A DNA stretch of 64,000 nt from Gadus chalcogrammus (GCF_026213295.1 NC_079424.1:12133992-12197991), one strand, 5' to 3'. Shown: positions 1 through 13,869, counted from the stretch's first letter. Translations and numbers: made by a program. Notes: generated by a model not told the origin, from the letters alone.

Positions 1-753
1 TGCTATAAACAGAGCGCACTATGGAGAGAAAACACAGCACCCGAGGAAAACCAAGCTGGGTCACAGACAGCCAGACAGCCCCTAGTCTTCACAGGATTTA
101 AGAGAGACCTAATTAGGATTAACTGAACCAATGACACTCTTATCTTTAGTCGACTCCTCAAGCAGGATGTGGAACGTCTGAATCCATTTTGATGTTTTTA
201 TTCTGTTACCATCTATTTATGTTATTATTATCCCCAAAAGGAAGTGGCATTTTTTTGCTCTTTGCTATACTTTGTTGTGCTATTAAAATATCCAAAATTT
301 GTCAGAACCCAACCATTCATTTCACAATGTTTAGTAGCAATGTAAACATCAATGTATAGCTACTTGTACTACATGTACTTAAAACTAAAACATAATTGCA
401 GACTTTACTGCTACCATAACGGAAAGGCACACAGCATGGAATAATGGATATAAACGACCAGTGCTATTCATACTTCAATGCAGAGAACCCGGAGCCACGT
501 GGGCCAGTACAAACCAGTTCCCTGCGAGCACTCGTTAATTTTGGAACAATATCAGTTCAACGAAAAACCGAAAAGGGTCCGTAATGAGTCTCTGGACTGT
601 GGCGCTCCTGCTAACCCCCCTGGGTCCCTGTGGCATCATACTGCCGGGGCAGAGCACTCCATCATCTTCACTCTGTCTGTACCAAGACAAAGAGCTGCCT
701 CCGAGCGAGCCGAGCAGGTCATAGGTGGGTCTCTCTCTCACGCTCTCTCTCTT

Positions 754-754
<1 letters not shown>

Positions 755-785
<31 letters not shown>
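755..785. repeat. (CA)n microsatellite
   Basis: Pure CA run of about 31 bp, followed by alternating CG/CA/TA sequence up to the larger tract. Confidence 0.95.
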
Positions 786-788
<3 letters not shown>

Positions 789-833
789 TGCATGCACGCA
801 CATACGTAGGCAGGCACAAATATACGTACGCAA

Positions 834-967
<134 letters not shown>

Positions 968-1065
968 AAAGCCTCTTGGGACCATAATGCTGGAGCCAGT
1001 GGCTGAAGTGCCCTTGGCCCGATCTTCAGGCTTGGTCTCTCTTACTGGACACACTGGCTACCCGA

Positions 1066-1211
1066 TGAGAAAGAGCGAGTGAAAGAGAGAGTGACAGAGA
1101 GAGAGAGCAATAAAGAGAGAGAGAGAGCAATAAAGAGAGAGAGAGAGCATGAGAGAGAGAGCGTGAGAGAGAGAGAGAGAGAGTGATACAGAGAGAGAGA
1201 GAGAGAGAGTG

Positions 1212-1300
<89 letters not shown>
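1066..1300. repeat. (GA)n-rich compound microsatellite
   Basis: GA runs interrupted by GCAATAAA and GTGATACA insertions that are themselves repeated. Confidence 0.9.
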
Positions 1301-1437
1301 TAGAGCAACACTAGTTGGAGAGCTGGCACACACAGGGTCACCTAAGAAGCTCATCTCTTATCCCACTCGTCCCTCGCTGTCTCCTCCACTCTCCCTCTCC
1401 TCGGCGACGCATCACACCCGCCATGCCTCCGGAGGAT

Positions 1438-1487
1438 TCCCCCTCTCCCCCTCTCCCCCTCTCCCCCTCTCCCCCTCTCCCGCTCCA
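1438..1487. repeat. (CCCTCT)n hexanucleotide repeat
   Basis: About eight units of CCCCCTCT type on the plus strand. Confidence 0.85.
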
Positions 1488-3259
1488 CCTGTGAGTCTCT
1501 CCCCCGTCCTCCTTCATGAAGGGAGTCACCTGCCGCTGGTGGCCGCCATGGTCATGTAATGGTCCATCGTACGCTGGTGAGGGAGCTGGTAGTGTGAGAG
1601 GCACAGGCCGGGGTCACACTAACCCATGTCTCTGTCTCTCTACGTCTCTTTCTCCCCCTCTCTCCGAGGCAATCTGTCCCTGTGTGTGGTGATGTACACT
1701 GGGGAATGAATGTGCTTGTGTTATTAAGCCGTTCATCTCGTAATCGTGTCGATTTCCTTTTGAGATGGGGAAATCCTGATTCAATTCTGGACGCGTAGCC
1801 TCATCAAGACATTCGGCCCGACATTACGCCCCCAGCTCATGTCCGGTGTGGGACTGAGCAAACATCCCACACGTAGGAGGACAGAGTGTACCGTCTGCAC
1901 TTGTTGCTCTTTGCATCCCCTTACCTCACCAGCCCTGTATATCCTGGCTGAAAAGAGGAGCCGGACCGGAGCCCTGGGACCTGGCCCCTGTGCCCTCCTC
2001 CTGTTTCTGCTTTGATTTCCAATATGTCCGCCCCATCAGCACAGATGGCGGCAGAGGAAACATTTCCTGGGCCGGCCGGTGAGTGCGAGTGGGCCCCCCC
2101 GGGTACCTGACACAGACCGAGGGGCAGAAATTGGAGAATAATGTAATGGAATATTTGATTGGGCTCTGATGGGCAGGAGACTGGGAAGGCTGCCCATAGT
2201 AATGTGTCTGGGGCGGTGGGCCGGGCCTGCGCACCCCACCCCCACCCCCACCCCCACCTCCACCTCCGACATCCTCCCCCCCCCCCTTCTTTGTGTCTCG
2301 CTGAAGGTTGTGATTTAATAATGTTTTCCGCTGCGCCCCACCAGCCCAGGGGTCCCGGCCAGGTCCAGGAAACAGGAGCCCGGCCACTTCCTGTGGAGCT
2401 GTCACAAAGACGCTTACATTGTGATGAATCTCCAGCCAGGGCGCCGGAGCATCTGTGCGAGGGAATAGATGGAGGTGTCTGTCGAGGAATTGATGACCTC
2501 ACCTGAGCGGGTGAGACGGTTTGGCCGAAAAACATGTCCAGAGCTGTGAGGGAGAGAGCGTTAATGTATACACCCGTACATCACAATCACGCACAGCCGA
2601 CCCGTATAAGATGACCCGGGAAGGTATGCAGATATTTAACATATGCACTACGACATTGTTCCTGGTGGCAGAGCAGCCGTTACCCCATTTTTTTTAAATG
2701 TATTGTGTGGTTCTAGACGGTATCCATCCTTGTAAAACACTTCATGCACAACTCTCTCCTTCATTTTTCTCTCTCCACAGACGGCAAGGGTGACGCAAAA
2801 GTATAGGGACATTGTGTTAGAAGTTTCCAATTAAAAACGGGTGTCTGTGCAGCGATTCTTGGTGCTCGCGGTACGCTCTCATCGTTCAGAGAGAGGAGGC
2901 TACAGTGAGCCAGCCAATCAATTACAAACTGACAAAGCAAAGCCATTGAACAGCAGACGAAAAAAAAAAAAAAAAGAACTGGGAAAACGGAGACAGCATT
3001 GAATCCAAAACAATATCCATTATGTGCCGCCCCGCTATCGCCGGCCCACTCCCCCATCTGCTCCCCTCCCTGCCGTGGACAGGTGTCCAAGAAGCTATCC
3101 ATCAGCAGGGACAGTGTGAGCCAATCACGCCTCTTCAAATCAACCAGACGTTTACCCACACGCTCCGCGGCGGGTGGGCGGTAATTGCCTGGTGCCACTT
3201 TGAGTCCAGCGGGCAGGCTGCCATGGGACAGGGCTCGGTGTGAGTGCGTGTGTGTTAGT

Positions 3260-3363
<104 letters not shown>

Positions 3364-4083
3364 GAGGGGGTTGGTCGCATGGCATGAAAGCAACAAACCG
3401 GCAGGACGGCAACAGAGAAGACTGGCGTATCGCACCTGATGACTCATCTGAACACTGTACACAATGGGCTATTCCTGGCTGCTGATTGGCAGATGCGACC
3501 CGTGGAAAGGCAGTGTTGCGCTCCGTTCTTCGCCCCCATGCCATTCAGGAGATTGGGGTTGGCGGTAAGCAGCTCCGCACTCCCCCTTCCCCGCAAGCAT
3601 CGAAACGCTTTAGGAGTCGTTTTTGAATTTGACATTGGCGCCACGCAGAGGTATGGAAGAAAGGGGCTTTGCACAGGGTGCTAATTAAGAAGGAACGATA
3701 CACCACCTGCTTATGTTCCCTGGTAGGCGTTCATCCAAAGAGCTGATGCATGGGCTCCATGCTAGGCTGGGGAACCGCGGCGCTAGCTCGCTGCTCGGCT
3801 TCCACCCGAGGTGGCCGAATCTCGCTCTGGAGGGGTGCCACCTATTCTACACTTCCTGCATAATTGCTTTTTGAATGGAAGTAAACCATTGAAATCCTTT
3901 TCTTCCCTAAAAGCTGCCCCACCATGCAGCGGAATTGTATATAAAGGCCCGTACACTTCCAGTGCGTATATCACACTGTTTCCTGTGAAAATCGAATGGC
4001 ATTTTTAAGAGGTGGTCTTAAAAATGCCAGGAGGAGTTTGGAGTTTCTTTGTGTTTGATGGCGGTGAGGGAGGGAGGACGGGC

Positions 4084-4110
4084 GGGGGGGGGGGGGGGGG
4101 GGGGGGGGGG
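4084..4110. repeat. Poly-G run
   Basis: About 27 consecutive G on the plus strand. The length is probably unreliable in assembly. Confidence 0.9.
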
Positions 4111-4562
4111 ACCTGATTCAGATGTCTGCTTGGCTATTGAGGCTGTCAGGCATGCCGGCCTGGGGAAATCAGAGCAAAGCTGAGGACTTCTCTTCCCCAG
4201 TCATCAATCACCTGCCTGTAGCCAGCATGCAAGCCAACCCGCCCCGGATTCATCAGACAGGACAAGGCCCGACACAGAGAAAAATGAGCTCAACCCTCGG
4301 CACGGCATGACAGATCCAGGCCCAATGTCATCGACTTATTCACCACAAAGAGGTCTTGATTTAAACAGGACACCGGCGATACAGAGACGCCCAATTGGCT
4401 TGGAGTGTATCACCGTGTCTCTTAGTCTTTCCTCATTGGACGCCTCAAATGCTTTGCCCGCCTGGTGTTCTCTCGGCGTGTTCCCCCGTTAAAGACTCCC
4501 TTCAAGATGTCACACTCGGCGGGTGCGTCCCACTCCCACAAAATACCCAGCCGTAGATGCAA

Positions 4563-4565
<3 letters not shown>

Positions 4566-4622
<57 letters not shown>
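4566..4622. repeat. (CA)n microsatellite
   Basis: Pure CA run of about 57 bp. Confidence 0.97.
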
Positions 4623-4624
<2 letters not shown>

Positions 4625-5009
4625 GCAGGGGGACAGGTTGACAGGGAGGAGAGGTAGAGTCATCAGCCTGGGAATGATTAATGTCCCTCTGTGAACACCT
4701 GGAGCACAGGGGCTCCGCCGGGAGGGGGACAGGCACGGTAGCCTCCGCTTCAGGGATTAAGCTGCCCTTGGCCCACTCTCCTGGGGGGGCTACCCCATCG
4801 GGGGAACCCTTCCCCGTTAACCATCACCAACTCCTTCACAAAGACCACCCCCCCCCGCCCCCCCCCCTCGCCCGACCCCAAGGGTACTGCAGCCCGGGCC
4901 CACCTTGGAGAGCAGCACATTAGCGGGGGGGATATTTATGATGTGGAAACGGCCGGCTATTTATTCAATGAATCGATGACAGGGATGATTCATAGTGGTG
5001 CCTCCACTC

Positions 5010-5138
5010 CTCTCTCCCTATGCCTCTCTCCCTATGCCTCTCTCCCTATGCCTCTCTCCCTATGCCTCTCTCCCTATGCCTCTCTCCCTATGCCTCTCTC
5101 TCTCCCTATGCCTCTCTCTCTCTCCCTATGCCTCTCTG
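5010..5138. repeat. 14-bp minisatellite CTCTCCCTATGCCT
   Basis: About eight copies of a CTCCCTATGCCTCT unit. The last two copies are expanded by additional CT pairs. Confidence 0.85.
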
Positions 5139-7168
5139 TGTGCGCGCGTGTGAGTGTCGGTGTAATGAACACAACTTTTTAACTTTAACACAACTAAAGT
5201 CAGTATTTATAGGAGGCAAACAATAATAAATAGGGAATATAAAAGAAAAAGGACATCAGATCCAATCAGTCCAAGTCAGAGTGGATTCAGCCAATGAAAT
5301 GTAGAAAGACAACGCAACTGGCGGTATATCTTATTGCAGAGTTATTTCATGAATACCAACAGACAATTAGACATTGTTGAGGGATACTTCACTGATTGTA
5401 AACCAAATTTTAAATGTGCATCTTGAATAATGGTTAATTTTGTCCATGTTTCCTGCAGCCCAATATTTTGTGTCGTCCAGCGGACTTTGGCTAGCAAATA
5501 AGAGGGTTCATTGTATGTTCAAATGCAAATTCACTCAGAATCTGTGTTCATTTGCATATACTACCCACATTACAATGATACAAAGCCGGCAAAGTAGTCC
5601 TTTAAGGATGGACCCGAACGAGAAGAGTCAGTTAGTTTAACAGCTACTAATACATAAACAGCCAAGCACACTTATAATAATATAAAATAGGAGGTGCCTC
5701 AAAGAATGTGTGATCAATGATATGTATCAATGATACCAATCCATAATACAATGGGATCAATTCATATTATATAAAAATTATACTTGGCAGGGCAACCATC
5801 CACCAGAGTCATATTACACTAGAGTCATCTAAAGGATCAATGTATGTTTGGACGTCATCTAGAGGCGCGTGGGATTTGTATATTGTATAATGTATGATAA
5901 CATAATATGCAAACATGATAATGTTTGCATGCTCGGCATGGCCGTCTGTATTTGGGAACTTGCATGAATGAATCCAAGCCTTCCTCTCTCCGACTGAACT
6001 AACATGATATAGGTGCTCCTGTTCAGGGAACAAGGAACCAAACGTAGCCAACATGCATTGACACAGAAAGCCGGTCCTGCATGCTGATTGGTTGACTGGT
6101 TGGCTATAGATGTAAGCCCGGCTTTGCACTATAGGGTCTTCAAAGACGATGTGAGCAGAAACTAGGAATGGGCGAGACGGGCTAAGATATGAGCTCATCC
6201 TCCTGTTCTTCCTCTGGTTGAAGCAGACTCCTCATTAGAAGATCTTCCCCTTCAAGCCTTGTTTGAGGGTGAATTTGAGCCCTTTTGATTTTTTTGTGAA
6301 AGTCCTTAAGACTTTGGCTTCTCCCTGCCATCATGTATTCTTAATGGAGTGAATCGAGTATGGATTTCAGCGCATTCTGACAATTTTTAGGGTCACTGAG
6401 CTGGCAATGTTTGCATATTTCCTTTTGTTGAAACATCATTGTAATAGAAAATATTACAATTTCAGCCTTTAACCCTTGTTTAAGGCTGATATCTGATGTA
6501 AGTTCATTGTACTACACACAGTATATATCGAAAACATGGGCGCCGATCCTGGGAGGGAAAGAGAGAATGTGTCTCCACCAACTTCTGAAAAACAATGTCG
6601 TCGTTACCCCGATTCAAATTATTTCTAAATGTATGTAACGGAAAATATATATTTAATAGAAGCCAACGGCTTTTGAAATAATTTACACATCAACAATTTT
6701 TAAAGGTTTAGTTTATATCCCCGTTATGTATCCAGCGCAGTGGTCTGAACATTTTAGACTGGAACGCTTATATAGTGTATAGTGTCTATAGTGTATGGAG
6801 ATATATTATATAAATGGGGTATTTTTTATAAAACTACTGCATGGTCTTTGGCTGCGATGCTGCGTTCAGCCCATTTATTTAATTGTACATCTAAACGTTT
6901 GTAATATATTCTTTGTATCCACTCCACAACATCACAATACATTAATTAGTTGGAGGGAACCTTGGTGTGCTCAAGGCTTTTCCAGCGCTTTTGTTTACAA
7001 CAACACCCTCATTTAGAATAGCCCTGTGGGCACTCTGTACTTTCACACTGCTCAAGTTAATTATTTTGTAATGAGTTATATTATTCTTTCAATATTAATA
7101 ATTAGAATGTAATTGGAGCTGTGTCATATCTTACCACAAGCTTAAGGCAACACACAAATGCACGCGCA

Positions 7169-7274
<106 letters not shown>

Positions 7275-7440
7275 CTAATAAACACATTTGTGACCATAGG
7301 CAGTCCGGAGAAAATGGTACAGTGAAAAGCAGGTGGAACCCAAATGAGAACCTGAGGGAGAACATGCAGGCAGAGCCACCTTGGGAACCAATCCCAGGTC
7401 CCTGCAGCTTTGAGGTGGCCCACTCTGGCACCATGCCAAG

Positions 7441-7562
7441 AATAACAGGGGTATTCCTGGTATGTTATGTGTATTCTGTGAATAACAACGATATTCAGGG
7501 TATGATATGTGTATTCATGTGAATAACAACGATATTCATGTTATGATATGTATATTCATGTT
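7441..7562. repeat. 41-bp tandem repeat, three units
   Basis: Units at 7441-7480, 7481-7521 and 7522-7562 each begin AATAAC and contain GTATTC or ATATTC blocks. Units two and three are closest. Confidence 0.8.
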
Positions 7563-8041
7563 AAAATGCATTATTGGTATCAACTCCTTTTATGAGTCAC
7601 AAGAAAATGTATACATTCATTCTATAATTACTGGAAGTCTACACACAATTTATTTAATTATATACTCCAAAACAATCAAATAATTGAAAGCAATATTAAA
7701 TGACCGTAATATGTTTTACACAATATTTTCATGATTAGGGCAAAGGGTAATGAAAGAATATGGAGTAAAAAAAAATGACCTATATAATTGAGCATCTAAA
7801 GGTTTTAAGAAACCAGGTGGATATGCATATTTAATACATATCATAACTGCCCTCAGAATAGAACATGAATAGATGGGGAAAATATTAGACAACCTCAAGC
7901 CCACATGAAACCCAGGACACCAATAACACATCGATACCCCGATCCAACATCAAGACATTCATAGCCACTTAAAGGGGCATCTTTAGTATGCACACACGCA
8001 CACGCACGTGCACAAATACACACACTCACTCTCACACGCCA

Positions 8042-8164
<123 letters not shown>

Positions 8165-8477
8165 CAAACCCAGTGGCCTTTTATAGCAGGGCTGACTTGG
8201 GCAGTACACACTACGCGACTGTTGTTGACCATTAGTCTGGCCTGGCTGTCAGGTCGGTTGTCCACACTAGGTGACTGAGAGCATGTCGGGGTACACACAT
8301 GAAGACACATCCACTCACGTAGATGGGAATGAGGTTGAGGTATATTTGTATAGCTGTAGGATTTGTCTACACCTCTCTAATGAACGTACCATCATTTGTA
8401 CACTAGCCTGCGTCTAGTCAAAAATGACATTTTGAGGACAAGGAAAAAAATCCTTGGTTTACCTACGATTATCAAAA

Positions 8478-8550
8478 GTGTGCATGTGTGTGTGTGCATG
8501 TGTGTGTGTGCATGTGTGTGTGTGTGTGCATGTGTGTGTGTGTGTGTGCA
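8478..8550. repeat. GCATGT(GT)n repeat
   Basis: GT units interrupted four times by GCAT, giving a higher-order 14-20 bp periodicity. Confidence 0.85.
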
Positions 8551-8764
8551 CGCGAGACAGACATAATATGACAGGGGATCAATCATTATTTCTGTGTGAG
8601 TCAGGGACCCGCAGGATATGGTGGTGTGGGGGGAGGGGGGGTGTATGAGAGACTCCGGCCGATGGAGGGAACTCCCCCCTCCCTGAGCACCAAGGCTGGG
8701 CGTACAGCCTGGTGTGACAAGGTCAACCCAGCACAGACACACACTGCCGCTGGATAGGTGTGAG

Positions 8765-8915
8765 GGTGGGCCGGGTGGTGTTTGTGTGCGTGTGTTTGTG
8801 GTTGTGTGTGTGCACAGTGTTTGTGTGGGATAAGTGTATGCATGTGTGAGTTTGTGTGCGCGGTGTTTGTGCGTGTGCATGGTGTTTGTGTGGGATACGT
8901 GTATGTGTGTGTGTG
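8765..8915. repeat. Degenerate TG-rich repeat
   Basis: Two diverged copies of a block reading TGTTTGTGTGGGATA followed by GTGTATG, within TG-rich DNA. Confidence 0.7.
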
Positions 8916-9540
8916 GAAACCATAGGGAGAGTGCTAGAGAGTGACAGAGAGGGAGAGCATGAGAGAGCGAAATCTCACTCACACACTTTTTACAGTAAAT
9001 GAGAAGCTGAACTTTAAACCTGTGTTTGTTTGACTTGTTTGAGCTATTTGGGCTATTTTTGATGCATTGAGAAGTTTATGACAGAAGAAAGAGGTTTGTG
9101 TTTCATATAACCTCTACTGAAAATGTAACAATAGGCCTGCGTAAAATTTAAAGTATGCCACCACATAATGTAGGAATAGGAGTGTGGTTACTGTAATATC
9201 TTATATAAAGTTATTTGCAACTTATAATAAGTTATAAGCTTTAGCTTAAATATTAAATCAGTATTAAAAAACATTAATATAAAGATAACTGATGATACAA
9301 ATTTCCCTTCAGTTGCAAGGTCTTCAAATAACAATCGGGATAGCAAAGTTGTAAATAAAAGAAATATTCTCATTTAGCAGCCAGCTAAACACACCTAAAT
9401 CATCCATTAGAGTTAGCAGTGCATCAAGCAAGTCAGCGTTCAAATGCACCCAATGCAGCCAGAGAGATGTTATTACAGTATATCCTGTAACCAGGGCCCT
9501 GCAAAGACCTTTTGAGGGGCTGGGGCTCAGAGCCTTCCTG

Positions 9541-10612
9541 TGTCCTATGTTCCCCGCTTTTCTCAAAAAGGGTCCTATGTTCCCCGATCTGTATGTGACC
9601 GGGGAACATAGGACCCTTTTTCAAAAAAAGGGTTCTATGTTCCCCGGTCTGTTACTTTTTCCACCATTACTGCCAAATTCCGGCCGAGATAACTACCATT
9701 GCATGTCTTTACCTTTTGAGGAAGAGGGAGAGACGTCGGAGAACCTGCCGCAGTCTATTCATACGCCGGTAAACAAACCCTGAGAAGCCCAATCCCTACG
9801 AGAGCTCCCCGCGCTACGGCCATCCGGAGGGGCACAGAGCTTTTGGCCGTGATATTATAATACAATTATATTATATTATATACTATTATATAAAGAGCTC
9901 CGGGAGTCGCAAACGGCAACAATCACTTTCACCTCCATGCTGCAGTTCACCCCGGACTGCACTGCACTGAGTTGGCCGGTTGAACGCTGATTGGCTGTTA
10001 AACCGCCTCATGCCCACTGCACCGTCAGTCAACGGACGTGGGAAGGCGTGGCTGACGGATGGGGGAGTAGTCTTTGCAGATGCATCCGTCAGCCAATCAA
10101 ATCGGTTCGCCGGGTTCTTCCCGCTTCTTCCTGCTTGTTGCGAGGCAAGAAGACCCGCTTTCCCCCTTTCCAGTATCGTCAGAGCCCGAGTCGCGTCACA
10201 GTGCTTAAATTTGCATACGCGATCTGATTGGATGACGGATCCGTCGCTGCCGAAAAAGTTGAACATTTTTCAACTTTCTGACGGTGGCGAACGCTCCAAG
10301 TCAACGGACGGATCCACAATGCATTGCGCGACCGTCCCCATTCAAAGTCAATGGGCAACGGACAACTGACGGAGGCAGTGGGCACGGGGCGTTACACTTG
10401 TCACTCAGTGGCCACGCTGTTGAACGCCGATTGGCTGTCATAACGCGAATGTCGCGTCAAAGTTTAAATATTTCTAAAGATTGATAGATTGCGGGGAACA
10501 CAGGACCCTTTTCCCAGAAAAAGGTCCTATGTTCCCCGGTATGTAGGGCTACAGGGGAACATAGGACCCTTTTTGGGATAAACGTGGAACATAGGACCCG
10601 GAGAACATAGGG
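9541..10612. mobile_element. DNA-transposon-like element with long compound terminal inverted repeats
   Basis: The two ends carry inverted copies of about 103 bp: 9544-9646 on the left and 10492-10595 on the right. Each end is built from several copies of the motif GGTCCTATGTTCCCCG in both orientations, so each end can also fold on itself. The order of forward and reverse copies and the spacer AAAAAGGGTCCTATG agree between the two ends when one is reverse-complemented. There is no transposase reading frame, so it is non-autonomous. The superfamily is not determined because exact ends and a target duplication are not clear. Confidence 0.65.
9966..10442. mobile_element. Inner inverted-repeat element flanked by imperfect direct repeats
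   Basis: Inside the larger element, 9999-10029 and 10365-10395 are inverted copies sharing TGCCCACTGC and CCGTCAGT. Just outside, 9966-10000 and 10403-10442 are imperfect direct repeats containing GAACGC(T/C)GATTGGCTGT. This suggests either a nested insertion or sub-terminal structure of the host element. No coding capacity is seen. Confidence 0.5.
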
Positions 10613-11594
10613 ATGACCCCCAATAAACAATGACAAAAATGCAACTCGGAAGACTGGCGTCCGAAGATTCAGGAACAAGCGATATATTGAACCTACTCCC
10701 CGAGGTTCATTATATCAATTGGATATAAAGATTTCTTTCTTTTCTCACTTAGGTGTTAATATCAACAGACAACATGAACGATGGAGCATTAAAGTTTAAG
10801 CGGAATATCTGAGGAACATACAGGAAGATATTACACAGAGTTCCTCTGATTTCATTGGGGCAGTTATCTCTCCTACCGCTCATCCACAGAAGTCCAGGGG
10901 TCAACCAGAGTTTGGGACTCTTATTAAGAGTTCAGGGAAATCCCAACCTCACCAAACTGAAGAGGTGGGCCCACCCTAAAGGACCCTGAGGGAGTCCGGT
11001 AGTTAATGCACTGTCCAGCAGTCCTGATGTAGTCTTACTTAATACATCCAACAGTATCGTCTGTGTGTGACTGTGTTTTGTGTATCTTGACACGAGTGTG
11101 CTGGTTGAGTTGTAAGCAGTGTAACACATGACCTTCCTCACACATATAAATACATGCAAACCCCTTAAGCCTATAAGCCTTATGATGACCACTTTTTATG
11201 AACATATTTAACACGGCCCGTAAACCCAATGCATCAGCCACCTTAGGTCCATCAGCGCCGGCCGGCTGCGGGGGCCACCGGGGGGCACCGGGGGCTGAGG
11301 TAGGGGATTACGTCATCGCCATGCCATGTCATCCCCTTGTGTAATTACAAGTTGTTCAGCAACAGATTGTCAGCAGGCAATAAATAAACGGCGCTTAAAA
11401 CAGAGATTACGAGGCGACAGGGCGCAGGACAGTGGGCCGCGGTGACAGACGGGTGGGAGGGTGGGTGGGGGGGGGGTTCTCTCTGTCAAGGTGTCTGCCT
11501 TTCAGCCCCCCACGCGCCCTCCTCCGGCAGGACGGTGAAGCGGAGGGGTGCGGCGACAGGGACCGCCGCCGCCACCGCTGAGACTTGATGGAAT

Positions 11595-11641
11595 GCTAAT
11601 TAGCGTAGCCGGCACTTGAATTATTCATGTGTCTTAATTAG
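11595..11641. promoter_or_regulatory. Cluster of homeodomain/POU-like motifs
   Basis: The palindrome GCTAATTAGC (11595-11604), GAATTATTCAT (11618-11628, resembling a POU4F-type site) and TTAATTAG (11634-11641) lie within 47 bp in otherwise GC-rich DNA. This is a motif reading only. Conservation was not tested. Confidence 0.3.
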
Positions 11642-11722
11642 CGGAGAGATTTCCCATCAGAGTTTTAGTTGTGACTGAAGAGTTTGGCTGGCACTTTGTT
11701 GTGCGCACGCATGCATGTGCAT

Positions 11723-11723
<1 letters not shown>

Positions 11724-11797
<74 letters not shown>
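11724..11797. repeat. (CA)n microsatellite
   Basis: Pure CA run of about 74 bp, preceded by GCATGCATGTGCATG. Confidence 0.97.
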
Positions 11798-11800
<3 letters not shown>

Positions 11801-12419
11801 GGTAAAAAGTGTGTTTCAGTTAACACACCTTACTAATGCTTGCCTATCACCTAATCCTGTCACTATTATGTAACCCTATTTCTAACCCAACCCTATATTA
11901 ACATACAACTGTGGAAGCCAACGCTAAAGGACCTTTGTAATGAAACACATTAATAAGCAAAAAAAGCTACTTGCTAAAATGCAGATTGAGCAAAAAAATA
12001 ATCGGGAATAATACACAGAGGCTACAAAATGGCAGCTCATTTCTTGGTGCAGCAGCTTGTATAACACAACAACCTAGCAGAAAAGGTACTCTGACCTTGC
12101 TGTCAGGTTCGGCAATTGGCTAATGGGCTGTTAAGACGCGGTACAAGTTCCGCCACTGTCCACACAGCCCCGCACCCATCAGCGCATGCTATTCCTCTAC
12201 CTAGGCATTCTTCAACTACAGAAGGCTTTGTGGGGCGAGAGTCTGCGCTAATGAAACCACATCCATCTGCTACAGCTTAACAGGGAAATTAGGCGCCCAA
12301 TGTAGCGTATTTGTTTAAGTAATTGGAAAGTAATTAATAACCTGAAAAATTATGTGCAACCAGCTCAAGCAAACTGTCCCTTTTGCAATCCATTCAGAGC
12401 CCAACCATTGCGGTCAGGG

Positions 12420-12781
12420 TGTGTAAGTGTCTGTTCGGGCTAAGGGGTGTGTGTTTGTGTGCGTGTTTTGTTTTCTTGTGAAGATGTATTTCTTGAATAT
12501 AAAAGTGTGTGTATGCGTGTGTTAGTGGGTGTGGGTTGGCCAGTGTGGTTGTGTTTTGTGTGCATGTGTTTGTGTGTAAGCCTGTGTGTGTGTGTACGTG
12601 TCAGCCAGTGTGTATGTGTTTGTGTGTGTGTGTGTATGTGTAAGCATGTGTGTGTGAATGTCTGTGGTGTGTGTGTGTGTGTGTGTGAAAGCCTCTGAAT
12701 ATGATTCTGTGTGTGTCTTTGTGTGTGTGAGCCTGTGTCTGTGTTTGTCTCTGTTGTGTTTTTGTAACTGTGTGTGTGTGT

Positions 12782-12862
<81 letters not shown>
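12420..12862. repeat. TG-rich region ending in a pure (GT)n tract
   Basis: Imperfect TG repeats throughout, with a nearly pure GT run from about 12770 to 12862. Confidence 0.9.
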
Positions 12863-12866
<4 letters not shown>

Positions 12867-13380
12867 CTCTTACTGCAGTGAGAGGAGCTAGTGGTCAGCA
12901 GATTCCAGTGGGTATCCAACAGTGAGGCGACGGGAGTCCCACCAGGGGGGGTGAGACACGCTGCAGAGAGACACCACAACCTCACCAGCACTGGGCTAAC
13001 TACCAGTCAGACCATGGGACCCTGCCCCACACGGAGGGATCTCATTGGCCGCTGTTGGACTGACAGACACCACTGCAGCACGGGCTTCTGTACTTCACAC
13101 TGAGGGTGAGGGCGAAACGGGAGCTCGAGGAGGAGGTCTACACTAAAACCCTGCCTCTAATTACGCTACTCACAGATTTCCTTCTCCTTTTTGCATTAAT
13201 ATTTGATGAAATGCCATCCACTGCTGTGCAAACGCATCAGCGGCTGTTGTGTTGGCGGACAAGGTTCATAGACGATTTCTTAACGACACACCAACACTTA
13301 AGATGAACCAGATCTGTTTATTTCTCTTTACACATGATCATAAACATAAACCTAAGCCTGGCCGTGGTTCCAGATGAATG

Positions 13381-13420
13381 GATCAAAGGTTGATTCAATG
13401 GATCAAAGGTTGATTCAGTG
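13381..13420. repeat. 20-bp tandem duplication
   Basis: Two adjacent copies of GATCAAAGGTTGATTCA(A/G)TG with one mismatch. Confidence 0.8.
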
Positions 13421-13869
13421 CTCCTATAGAAGTGGGAGCTTATGAAGTGACATGACGTCAGCGAACCTGATGGCACTGTATCGTATAAGGAGCAGTAAGC
13501 AGGCCCACGCGCCCGATGTGTAGCCTGTCTGCCAGACTCACGGCTACATAAAGGTACCGTCTCATTGATGCTAAACAAATGGAGCGTGACAACATAGTGT
13601 TTCTGGTGTAAAGAAAAGTGAATGTGCAATGCATATTTCAACACATCAGCATAAGCATGGTGTTGTGCTTCTACGATCACCTTTTTAGGAGAGCAGGGTT
13701 GCTGTCTTATCACCGTCATCCTGAACACTTTCCATGTTTTCATAATAGAGCATTCTATTAATAGCAAAAAAATTCACCAATGCTTCAGTCATTCACATAA
13801 AGTAGGCAGCTCAGACCAGATGTTGGAGACGCTGCTGACTGAGTCTTTATGGAAAGCCGAGGTGTAATG

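Noticed and set aside
7441..7562. Possible CRISPR-like array
   Set aside because: It has only three contiguous units with no unique spacers, in vertebrate-type DNA. It is a minisatellite. The 17-bp and 20-bp arrays were rejected as CRISPR for the same reason.
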